Shown here piece after piece: positions 6,521 through 13,270 of a stretch of DNA of 15,039 bases. The translations under genes were made by a program, and so were the position numbers. Under the pieces are notes generated by a model, which was given only the letters and a program-made list of their open reading frames with translations, was not told the origin of the DNA and searched no databases. Numbering within the stretch: position 1 is the stretch's first letter; each line of letters starts with the position of its first letter. The DNA comes from an uncultured Polaromonas sp. (GTDB lineage: Bacteria > Pseudomonadota > Gammaproteobacteria > Burkholderiales > Burkholderiaceae), in assembly GCA_946479075.1 (NCBI GenBank), contig CAMLDT010000073.1:1-15039 (forward strand). The letters are read 5' to 3'.

Positions 6521-7672
6521 TCAAAACGTGTAACCCACGCGGGTTTCATTGCCTTCGATCTCGTCGAGCAGCACCATCAACGGACCCAGCGCCCGGTAAC
6601 GTGCGCAGGTTGACCGTGCGTAGGCGATGAAGCGGGGTGTGTCGGCCAGGTATTTGGGCTTGCCGTCGCGCAGCGTCAGCCGCGCGAAGATGCCGAGGAT
6701 TTTCAGGTGACGCTGCAAGCCCATCCATTCGACCGCGCGGTAAAACTCGCCGAAATCGTCGCCGACGGGCAGGCCGGCCTTGCGCGCCTGTTCCCAGTAG
6801 CGCACCGTGATTTCGAGCACAAAGTCTTCCGGCCAGCTGATGAAGGCGTCGCGCATCAGGCTCGCGATGTCATAGGTGATGGGGCCGTAGACGGCGTCCT
6901 GGAAGTCAAGTACCCCCACGCTCCCCACTTTGTGGGGTTCGCTGCCCCCCGAGGGGGCTAGTTTTCCTGGGGGCGGCCCGTCGGAAAATTGCATCCCTTG
7001 CACGTTGCCGGGTCCGGGGACCATCAGATTCCGGGGCATGAAGTCGCGGTGCACATAGACGCGCGCGCCGCCCAGTGCGTTCAGGTTGCTGTCCTTGATC
7101 TGCGCAAACAGGGCGTCGAGTTTCTCCCGCAATGTGCTGTCGATGGTGATGCCGCGGTGTTTTTCGATGTACCAGTCGGGAAACAGCGCCAGCTCGCGCG
7201 ACAGCAGGGCATCATCGTAAGGGGGCAGCACATCGGGCCGCGAGGCCAGTTGCCAGGTGATGAGCGCATCGATGGCCGACCGGTAGAGTTCATAGGCGCA
7301 GTCGGTCCTGCGCTCTTGCGCTTGCTGGTCGATGGCCTGCATCATGGTCAAGGCACCGAGATCGCTGAGCAGCATGAAGCCCTGCGGCTCGTCCCAGGCG
7401 AGCACGCGCGGGGCCTTGAGGCCCGCATCCGCCATCAGCGCCGCGACCTTGACAAAGGGCCGGCAGTCCTCCTGGGCGGGTGGCGCGTCCATGATGATGC
7501 AGCTCTGTCCGCTGGCGGCGTCTATCCTGAAATACCGGCGAAAACTGGCGTCGGCCGAGGCCGGCCGGACGCTGCCGGTCAACAGGTCATGGGCCTGTGC
7601 CTGGCCATTCAGCCAAACGGAAAAAGCATGTTGCCGCGCGGGGTCCGGCCAGGCAATGGGCGCATCGGTCAT
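6521..7672 (-). CDS. amgK: Aminoglycoside phosphotransferase-family kinase, AmgK-like (N-acetylmuramate/N-acetylglucosamine kinase)
   Basis: A 383-residue APH-fold kinase. The N-lobe includes SFRRYFRID and a conserved CIIMDAPP. The catalytic loop is YVHRDFMPRNLM with H208, D210 and N215, and the metal-binding segment is VLDFQDAVYGPITYDIASLMRD with D256. The LDFQDA...YD block and the position next to lptD fit AmgK, which in Pseudomonas phosphorylates N-acetylmuramate or GlcNAc at the anomeric carbon in peptidoglycan recycling. MurU, the usual partner, is not the next gene here. The palindromic element inserts residues 232-253 directly between the catalytic loop and the metal-binding aspartate. 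The gene is divergent from lptD across 110 bp. Family is secure; the sugar substrate is inferred from homology and context. Confidence 0.85.
   Translation of the reverse strand: MTDAPIAWPDPARQHAFSVWLNGQAQAHDLLTGSVRPASADASFRRYFRIDAASGQSCIIMDAPPAQEDCRPFVKVAALMADAGLKAPRVLAWDEPQGFMLLSDLGALTMMQAIDQQAQERRTDCAYELYRSAIDALITWQLASRPDVLPPYDDALLSRELALFPDWYIEKHRGITIDSTLREKLDALFAQIKDSNLNALGGARVYVHRDFMPRNLMVPGPGNVQGMQFSDGPPPGKLAPSGGSEPHKVGSVGVLDFQDAVYGPITYDIASLMRDAFISWPEDFVLEITVRYWEQARKAGLPVGDDFGEFYRAVEWMGLQRHLKILGIFARLTLRDGKPKYLADTPRFIAYARSTCARYRALGPLMVLLDEIEGNETRVGYTF
6913..6979 (-). repeat. In-frame palindromic element, copy C (inside amgK)
   Basis: A 67-bp element in amgK. On the plus strand it runs from CCCCCACGCTC at 6913 to GGCGGCCC ending at 6979, with the invariant core CGCTGCCCCCCGAGGGGGCT at 6940-6959. 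Its second hairpin is the strongest of the three copies: CCCCAC-TTT-GTGGGG at 6923-6937. It encodes kinase residues 232-253, ending two residues before the LDFQDA motif. Confidence 0.9.
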
Positions 7673-7782
7673 GGGTGGTTCAGGGGGGCCTTGCGGCCGG
7701 CGATCAAAAGATGGGGAAAGGGGCGGGTGGGCATAGGATAATCGGGCCTGCTTTTTATAAACGGGTTTATCTCATACTTCCG
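7673..7782. promoter_or_regulatory. Divergent amgK/lptD intergenic region with a 14-bp inverted repeat
   Basis: These 110 bp must hold the promoters for both amgK and lptD. I see no convincing -35/-10 pair for either and no sigma-E-like motif. The AT-rich part before lptD contains a perfect inverted repeat ATAAAC-GG-GTTTAT at 7757-7770, ending 12 bases before the lptD ATG. It could be an operator or chance; the spacer of two bases is too short for an RNA hairpin without losing pairs. No Shine-Dalgarno is evident before lptD. Confidence 0.35.
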
Positions 7783-10278
7783 ATGCATCGCGCATCCCGC
7801 TCGCGCTTTATTCTTTCCCCGGTCGCCCATGCCGCCCTCAGCCTCGTGTCCTGCACGGTGCTGGGCCTTGGCCATGGCGACGCGGCCCATGCGCAGGCGG
7901 CGCCCGCGGCGCAGGAAAACGCAGTGCCGCCGGCCGCGGCCGTGCCGGGAAGCATCCCGCGCCGCGATGCCTTGCCTGGCCAGCTCAGGAGCGCTTCGAT
8001 GCTGGCAGAGCAGGCGCCGGGCGGTCCGGGGGTTGAGTTGCCGACTTTTGTTTTCGGGGACCGCCTGTCAGGACGCCCCGATCTGGAAACCATTGTTGAT
8101 GGCAATGCGGAGCTGCGCCGCGGTCCTTCGTCGATCCGCGCTGACCGGCTGGAGTATGACCACCCCAGCGACACGATCAAGGCGCGCGGCAATGTGCGGG
8201 TCAACAGTTCGGGCAACCTGTTCAACGGGCCCAACCTCGAAATCAAGCTGGATACCTTTGAGGGGTTTTTCACAAGCCCTGATTACCGCTTCCTGCAGAA
8301 CAACGGGTATGGCGCGGCCCGCCGCGTGGACTTCATTGACGACCAGCGCCTGGTGGCTTACGACGCGAATTTCACCACCTGCCAGCGCGGTGAAGGCCCG
8401 AGCTGGATGCCGGCCTGGATCGTCAATGCCAGCCGCATCAGTTTCGACAAGGAGGCTGAGGTGGGAGAAGCCTCGGGCGGCGTGTTGCGTTTCATGAACG
8501 TGCCCATCCTGGCCGCGCCCACCTTCAGCTTCCCGCTCAGCGACAAGCGCAAATCCGGCCTGCTGCCGCCGACCATCGGCCTGGACAGCGTCAATGGGAC
8601 CTCGGCCACCATTCCGTATTACTTCGACATTGCGCCGCAGCGTGATGCCACCTTCGCGCCGACCCTCATGAGCAAACGCGGCGTGGAGCTGGCGGGCGAG
8701 TTTCGTTATCTGGAGCGCAACTACAAAGGGGAGCTGCGTGCCAGTGTGTTGCCCAATGACACCTTGCGGGACAGGACCCGCTGGTCCTACAACTACCTCT
8801 CCAGCGGGACGTTTAACAGCGGCCTGCAGTCGGTGGGCGGCCTGGGCTTCAACCTCAACCTGAACCGGGTCAGCGACAACGATTACTGGCGTGACTTTCC
8901 TTCGACCGGCCTGAGCGGTTCCAGCATCCTGCTGACCCAGCGGCTGCTGACCAGTGATGCCAGCGTGAGCTGGGGACGGGGCTATTTTTCGACCACGCTG
9001 CGCACGCTCAAGTACCAGACCCTGCAGGACGTCAACTCGCCGATTGTCCCGCCGTATGACCGCATGCCGCAGCTCACGGCAGCCTACACGCGCTTCAATG
9101 CGCCCCTGGCCGGCGTCGATGGACTGGATTATTCGGTCACCACCGACTACACCCGCTTCGAGTCGGACCGTCTGCTGACCCGGCAACCGAATGCGAATCG
9201 TGCGTTTGCGCTTGCGCAGATCAGCCGGCCGTGGATTCGGCCGGGGGGCTACATCACGCCCAAGCTGATGCTCAATTCGACGACCTACCAGTTTGATGGG
9301 CCATTGATCAACAACGCGCGCTCGGCGTCGCGGACCGTTCCGACCTTCAGCCTGGACAGCGGCCTGACGTTTGAACGCAATGCCAGCTTTTTCGGCCAGG
9401 CCTTCACCCAGACCCTGGAGCCGCGCATGTTCTACGTGAACACGCCCTACCGCAACCAGTCGGCCCTGCCCAACTACGATTCGGGCCTGAATGCCTTCAA
9501 CTTTGCCACCCTGTTCACCGAAAATGAATTTGTGGGCAACGACCGGATCTCTGACTCGAACGTGCTGACCACCGGCGTCACTTCCCGGCTCCTGGACCCC
9601 GACACCGGCGCCGAGGCCTTGCGGGTGGGTATTGCGCAGCGCGTTCGCTTCAAGGACCGGCAGGTCACGCTGCCCGGCGAGGTGCCGGTGTCCGAGCGCC
9701 TGAGCGACTTGTTGTTCGGGGCGACCGCCAATCTGACGCCGGCGTGGTCAGTCGATACCACGGTGCAGTACAACCCGAAAACCAATATTTCGGAGCGCTC
9801 GACAGTGGGCGGGCGCTACAGCCCCAGCAATTACCGCGTGATCAGTGCCGCTTACCGCCGCCAGCGCAATGTCAGCGAACAATACGAAGTGGGCTGGCAG
9901 TGGCCCATCAACGATTTGTGGGGTGACAAGGGCAAGGACCTCGGGGCCGGTCGAGGCCAGGGCGCCGGGCGCTTCTACAGCGTAGGGCGGCTCAACTACA
10001 GTGTCCCCGACAAAAAGTTGGTGGACATGGTGCTGGGCATCGAATATGACGGATGCTGCTGGATAGGACGCGTGGTGCTGGAGCGTACCCAGCTCGGCAC
10101 GCTTGCGCTGGTGGGTACCGGTTCTTCCGCCAGCACCCGGATCTTGTTCCAGCTCGAATTTGTAGGTTTCTCCCGCATTGGCAACAACCCCCTGAAAACA
10201 CTGAAAGCCAATATCCCGCGTTACCAGTATCTGCGTGACCAGAGCACGACACCGAGCCGCTTTACCAACTATGACTAA
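7783..10278 (+). CDS. lptD: LPS-assembly protein LptD
   Basis: An 831-residue outer-membrane protein that, with LptE, receives LPS from the periplasmic Lpt bridge and inserts it in the outer leaflet. The first ~37 residues form a signal peptide with a plausible AHA-Q cleavage. An OstA/LptA-like jellyroll domain follows (about residues 95-205: VDGNAELRRGPSSIRADRLEYD, KARGNVRVN). The C-terminal barrel starts near FSFPLSDKRKSGLLPPTIG and ends with YDGCCWIGRVVLERTQLG and FQLEFVGFSRIGN, the standard LptD end. Cysteines in the mature chain are only C200 (TTCQRGE) and C758/C759. The frame is open upstream to 7597, but ATG 7783 begins the signal peptide. The stop overlaps the surA start by eight bases. 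Confidence 0.97.
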   Translation: MHRASRSRFILSPVAHAALSLVSCTVLGLGHGDAAHAQAAPAAQENAVPPAAAVPGSIPRRDALPGQLRSASMLAEQAPGGPGVELPTFVFGDRLSGRPDLETIVDGNAELRRGPSSIRADRLEYDHPSDTIKARGNVRVNSSGNLFNGPNLEIKLDTFEGFFTSPDYRFLQNNGYGAARRVDFIDDQRLVAYDANFTTCQRGEGPSWMPAWIVNASRISFDKEAEVGEASGGVLRFMNVPILAAPTFSFPLSDKRKSGLLPPTIGLDSVNGTSATIPYYFDIAPQRDATFAPTLMSKRGVELAGEFRYLERNYKGELRASVLPNDTLRDRTRWSYNYLSSGTFNSGLQSVGGLGFNLNLNRVSDNDYWRDFPSTGLSGSSILLTQRLLTSDASVSWGRGYFSTTLRTLKYQTLQDVNSPIVPPYDRMPQLTAAYTRFNAPLAGVDGLDYSVTTDYTRFESDRLLTRQPNANRAFALAQISRPWIRPGGYITPKLMLNSTTYQFDGPLINNARSASRTVPTFSLDSGLTFERNASFFGQAFTQTLEPRMFYVNTPYRNQSALPNYDSGLNAFNFATLFTENEFVGNDRISDSNVLTTGVTSRLLDPDTGAEALRVGIAQRVRFKDRQVTLPGEVPVSERLSDLLFGATANLTPAWSVDTTVQYNPKTNISERSTVGGRYSPSNYRVISAAYRRQRNVSEQYEVGWQWPINDLWGDKGKDLGAGRGQGAGRFYSVGRLNYSVPDKKLVDMVLGIEYDGCCWIGRVVLERTQLGTLALVGTGSSASTRILFQLEFVGFSRIGNNPLKTLKANIPRYQYLRDQSTTPSRFTNYD

Positions 10279-11689
10279 ATACCGCCGCTTCCAATTGACC
10301 GCCTGCCGTCCTGCAGCCGGCATGGCCCTGGCCCTGCTGTTGGGCCTGCCCGGCCTGGTTGCGCAGGCGCAGTCCCTGCGTGTGCCGGGTCTGCAAACGC
10401 GTACGCCAAGCCTTGGTGCAGGTGTCCTCGGGCTGGGGTCGGGTGCCGGCGTTCAGCGCCAAGCCGACTACATTGTTGCCGTGGTCAATTCGGAGCCGAT
10501 CACCAACAACGAAGTCAAGGCCCGCATGCTGCGCATTGAGCAGCAAATGCGCCAGCAAGGCGCACAGATTCCGCCCAGGGACGAGCTGGCGCGCATGGTG
10601 ATGGAGCGTCTCATCGTCGAGCGTGCCCAACTTCAGCTCGCACGGGAAACCGGCGTCCAGGTGAGTGACAGCATGGTGGACGATGCTGTTGCCAACGTGG
10701 CGAGGCAAAACCAGATGTCAGTTGACGAATTGCGGCGCCGTCTGGAGGCCGAAGGCCTTCCTTTTGCCCAGTTCCGCGGTGATCTCCGGAACGAAATTGT
10801 TCTCAATCGCCTGCGGGATCGCGAGCTGGAATCCCGCGCCAAAGTCAGCGACCAGGACGTGGAGCAATTTATCCGCACGCAGGACAGCGGTGGAGGGACG
10901 TCCGCGGCCGTTGAACTCAATCTGGCGCAGATTCTTGTGGCCGTTCCCGAAAACGCCAGCGCCGCGCAACTCACGGCCTTGCAGGCGCGGGCGCAGCTGG
11001 TGGCGGACCGGGCGCGAAGCGGCAGCGACTTTGCGGCCCTGGTCAAGGAGTTTTCCGATGCGCCGGGCGGCAGCAGCGACGGACAGATGGGGCTGCGCAG
11101 CCCGGATCGTTACCCCGAGCTGTTCATCAATGCGACGCAGAACCTTCCGGTTGGCGGTATCGCCGGCCCTGTGCGCAGCGGCGCCGGCTTTCACGTGCTG
11201 AAGCTCATTGAGAAAAAGCGGGCAGGCATGCCTGGCGCCACCGTGACCGAAACCCGGGCCCGGCACATTCTTTTGCGCACCGGACCCCAATTAAGTGAAG
11301 CGGCCGCGGTGGCACGTCTGGCGGAATTCAAAACACGCATTGCCTCCGGGCAGGCCGATTTTGCAACCCTGGCCCGCGAGTTCAGCCAGGATGCCTCGGC
11401 CAAGGATGGGGGTGATCTGGGTTGGGCAGGGCCCGGCATGTTTGTGCCCGAATTTGAAGAGCGTATGAACAGCCTGGCTCCCGGCCAGGTGGGCGATCCC
11501 CTGGTGTCGCGTTTTGGCGTGCATCTGATTCAGGTGCTGGAGAGGCGCAACACGAAGCTGTCTTCACGCGAGCAACGTGAGGCGGTTCGGGCGGCGCTGC
11601 GCGAGAAAAAACTCGAAGAGGAATACATCGCCTGGGCTCAGGAAGTCCGTGGCCGCGCTTATGTGGAATACCGTGAGCCGCCCCAGTGA
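10271..11689 (+). CDS. surA: Periplasmic chaperone / peptidyl-prolyl isomerase SurA
   Basis: A 472-residue periplasmic chaperone that carries unfolded barrel proteins, LptD among them, to the BAM complex. The signal peptide ends at about AQA-QS (residue 33). The SurA N domain starts near residue 66 with DYIVAVVNSEPITNNEV and continues through helices to about 200. Two parvulin domains follow: the first about 213-315 (LNLAQILVAVPE, DFAALVKEFSDAPGG, GFHVLKLIEKK), the second about 326-425 (TRARHILLRTG, FATLAREFSQDASAKDGGDLGW, FGVHLIQVLERR). ATG 10271 overlaps the lptD stop (ATGACTAA), which implies translational coupling; an in-frame start at 10235 inside lptD would spoil the signal peptide. No strong ribosome binding site is visible, which also fits coupling. 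Confidence 0.96.
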   Translation: MTKYRRFQLTACRPAAGMALALLLGLPGLVAQAQSLRVPGLQTRTPSLGAGVLGLGSGAGVQRQADYIVAVVNSEPITNNEVKARMLRIEQQMRQQGAQIPPRDELARMVMERLIVERAQLQLARETGVQVSDSMVDDAVANVARQNQMSVDELRRRLEAEGLPFAQFRGDLRNEIVLNRLRDRELESRAKVSDQDVEQFIRTQDSGGGTSAAVELNLAQILVAVPENASAAQLTALQARAQLVADRARSGSDFAALVKEFSDAPGGSSDGQMGLRSPDRYPELFINATQNLPVGGIAGPVRSGAGFHVLKLIEKKRAGMPGATVTETRARHILLRTGPQLSEAAAVARLAEFKTRIASGQADFATLAREFSQDASAKDGGDLGWAGPGMFVPEFEERMNSLAPGQVGDPLVSRFGVHLIQVLERRNTKLSSREQREAVRAALREKKLEEEYIAWAQEVRGRAYVEYREPPQ

Positions 11690-11735
11690 TTGCGGTCCCC
11701 ACGCGGGTTGCTTCGCGTACGGCGCGGCCGGTGCA

Positions 11736-11754
11736 GGCCGCGGTTTCCGCGGCC
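11736..11754. other. GC-rich hairpin in the surA-rsmA gap
   Basis: The gap of 117 bp between surA and rsmA contains GGCCGCGG-TTT-CCGCGGCC, an 8-bp perfect stem with a three-base loop, extendable with a small bulge by GCAG/CTGC. No T-run follows, so it is not a classical terminator. It may pause or partly terminate transcription between surA and rsmA, or be without function. Confidence 0.45.
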
Positions 11755-11806
11755 CCTGCTTGAAAGAGACCTTTCAGGTCGTCCGAACCCGTTTTTCCAG
11801 GCCGGT

Positions 11807-12592
11807 GTGAAACACATTCCGCGCAAGCGCTTCGGCCAGCATTTCCTCACCGACCGCGCCATCATTGACGCCATCGTGGATGCGATTGCTCCCGTCGCAG
11901 GCCAGGCCATGGTGGAAATTGGTCCCGGCCTGGCGGCCATGACGCAGCCGATTGTCGAAAGGCTGGGTCAACTCACCGTGATCGAACTGGATCGCGATCT
12001 CGCCGCCCAGTTGCGCCGGCATCCCCAGCTCAGGGTGATCGAGTCGGACGTCCTCAAGGTCGATTTCCGGCAACTTGCAGCGCATCTCGCCGGCGCCGCC
12101 GGCAGGATACGCATCGTCGGCAATCTGCCCTACAACATTTCCACGCCCATTCTTTTTCATTTGCTGGCTGCGGTCGATGTGATTGAAGACCAGCATTTCA
12201 TGCTGCAGAAAGAAGTGATTGATCGCATGGTGGCCCAGCCGGCGACCAGCGACTACGGCCGGCTCAGCGTGATGCTGCAATGGCGGTACGCCATGGACGA
12301 TGTGCTGTTTGTGCCGCCGCAGAGTTTTGATCCGCCGCCGCGGGTGGACAGCGCCATCGTGCGCATGGTGCCGCATGCCACGCCGGCGGCGCTGAACCCT
12401 GTGCTCTTGAGCGAAGTGGTCCGCGTGGCCTTCAGCCAGCGCCGCAAGCTGCTGCGCCATTCCCTGGGCAAATGGCTGGAGCAAAAGCAGCATGCACAGC
12501 CGTTCGACCTGCAGCGTCGTGCAGAGGAGGTTCCCGTGCACGAATATATTGCGCTGACGCAGGCGCTGGAAGCCGCGGCGGGAACGCCCTGA
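11807..12592 (+). CDS. rsmA: 16S rRNA (adenine-1518/1519-N6)-dimethyltransferase RsmA (KsgA)
   Basis: A 261-residue SAM-dependent enzyme that dimethylates two adjacent adenines near the 3' end of 16S rRNA in late small-subunit assembly. It opens with [15 protein letters not shown], the family N-terminus. SAM motif I is [11 protein letters not shown] (E37, G39, G41), the acidic motif VIELDRDLA follows, and the catalytic motif IV is NLPYNIS at residues 106-112. The C-terminal helical part shows [14 protein letters not shown] chose GTG at 11807, directly before KHIPRKRFG; the upstream in-frame sequence gives an Arg/Gly-rich stretch unlike the family, and no ATG is available. Only a weak AGG precedes the GTG. 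In many proteobacteria pdxA lies between surA and rsmA; here it does not. Confidence 0.96.
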   Translation: MKHIPRKRFGQHFLTDRAIIDAIVDAIAPVAGQAMVEIGPGLAAMTQPIVERLGQLTVIELDRDLAAQLRRHPQLRVIESDVLKVDFRQLAAHLAGAAGRIRIVGNLPYNISTPILFHLLAAVDVIEDQHFMLQKEVIDRMVAQPATSDYGRLSVMLQWRYAMDDVLFVPPQSFDPPPRVDSAIVRMVPHATPAALNPVLLSEVVRVAFSQRRKLLRHSLGKWLEQKQHAQPFDLQRRAEEVPVHEYIALTQALEAAAGTP

Positions 12593-12604
12593 CTCCTCCG
12601 CAAA

Positions 12605-12636
12605 AGAAAAAGCCCGTCAATGACGGGCTTTTTTTG
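12605..12636. terminator. Bidirectional rho-independent terminator after rsmA
   Basis: GCCCGT-CAATG-ACGGGC forms the stem-loop, flanked by an A-run on the left (AAAGAAAAAG) and seven Ts on the right. It lies about 20 bases after the rsmA stop and the flanking runs let it work in both directions. On the minus strand it would end the RNase-barstar-small ORF transcript, whose last stop codon is about 18 bases away. Confidence 0.93.
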
Positions 12637-12648
12637 CTTCAGCAGCGT

Positions 12649-12738
12649 TTAGGCCGCTGCCAGCCAGTATCCCGCGTTGAACGGGCTGCTCATGCGCAGC
12701 GCCAGGGGCGACACGTCGAGCAGTTTGTCGGTCGGCAT
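12649..12738 (-). CDS. Candidate 29-residue small protein downstream of barstar
   Basis: The frame starts MPTDKLLDVSPLALRM and ends SSPFNAGYWLAAA. I do not recognise it. Support: a good ribosome binding site (GAAGAG four bases before the ATG, with GAGGG further up); 26 of 29 codons end in G or C, like the real genes here; and it stops just before the terminator. An in-frame ATG at 12837 would extend it to 62 residues, but that extension overlaps the barstar end and has poor third-base GC, so I prefer 12738. No signal peptide or long hydrophobic segment is visible. The tail LAAA resembles the end of the ssrA degradation tag (ALAA), which might mark it for proteolysis. It could also be a chance frame or a gene remnant. 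Confidence 0.45.
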   Translation of the reverse strand: MPTDKLLDVSPLALRMSSPFNAGYWLAAA

Positions 12739-12815
12739 AGGCTCTTCACCCTCTGCGATATTTGCTTGCTGGGCCTCATTCGCCCGATCCCCTTGGCCAA
12801 TGTCTGGGGAGCGGG

Positions 12816-13217
12816 CTACAGAAAAGAATAGAAACATCTGAACGGTATCTTTCGATCCGCCCAGTAATCTGCGGCGTCCCGGAAAATGTCCAGCAACTGC
12901 TCGCGCGCTTCCTTGTCGAACTTGGCATGGGCAGGGATTTGTTCCAGCACCACGATAAAGCCCGGCTGCGGGCCGGACTTGTGAACCAGGTCCGTCATGC
13001 AATCGTAAAGCGCATCGAAGTTTTTGCCAAAATGCGCCGGAAAGGTGTACTGCGCCGCGATCATGTCCAGCACGTCCTGCTTGCTCTGGGCGTTGCCCAG
13101 GTTGGCGTAGAGGAAATGCTGATTCAGTTGCGTGGCGGCATCCTGCAAATCCTGCACGCGGAAAGCGCGTATCGACTGCACGATGTTGGGTCTAACAGTA
13201 CGAAGTGGTATGTCCAT
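12816..13217 (-). CDS. Barstar-family ribonuclease inhibitor
   Basis: A 133-residue protein whose middle reads FPAHFGKNFDALYDCMTD, matching the barstar signature (P-x-x-x-G-x-N-x-D-A-L-x-D-C). D68 and D72 correspond to the aspartates of Bacillus barstar that plug the active site of barnase (D35, D39). A later helix, EQLLDIFRDAADYW, matches its C-terminal part. It is longer at the N-terminus than the Bacillus protein (about 90 residues) and has no signal peptide, so it acts in the cytoplasm. ATG 13217 is chosen over a GTG at 13262; it is preceded by an AG-rich stretch (AAAGAGAAG). It lies 53 bp downstream of the secreted RNase gene on the same strand, which strongly suggests that RNase is its target. 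Confidence 0.9.
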   Translation of the reverse strand: MDIPLRTVRPNIVQSIRAFRVQDLQDAATQLNQHFLYANLGNAQSKQDVLDMIAAQYTFPAHFGKNFDALYDCMTDLVHKSGPQPGFIVVLEQIPAHAKFDKEAREQLLDIFRDAADYWADRKIPFRCFYSFL

Positions 13218-13270
13218 CTCCGCTTCTCTTTCTAAAGTCAAAAACTCAAAGTTGACGATCACCGCAGAAC

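Noticed and set aside
2220..6979. The three palindromic copies as a CRISPR array or as IS ends
   Set aside because: They are kilobases apart with no regular spacing, no cas genes and no transposase or visible target duplications nearby.
6989..7741. Plus-strand frame opposite amgK
   Set aside because: Shadow of amgK; the kinase motifs are on the minus strand.
7597..7782. Extended lptD start upstream of 7783
   Set aside because: It would put 62 basic, non-hydrophobic residues before a clear signal peptide and would run antisense into amgK.
8068..9186. Minus-strand frame opposite lptD
   Set aside because: No recognisable domain, and it lies fully within a well-conserved lptD.
12649..12837. 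62-residue version of the small ORF starting inside the barstar end
   Set aside because: The first 33 codons have low GC at third positions and overlap barstar; the shorter form has the better ribosome binding site.
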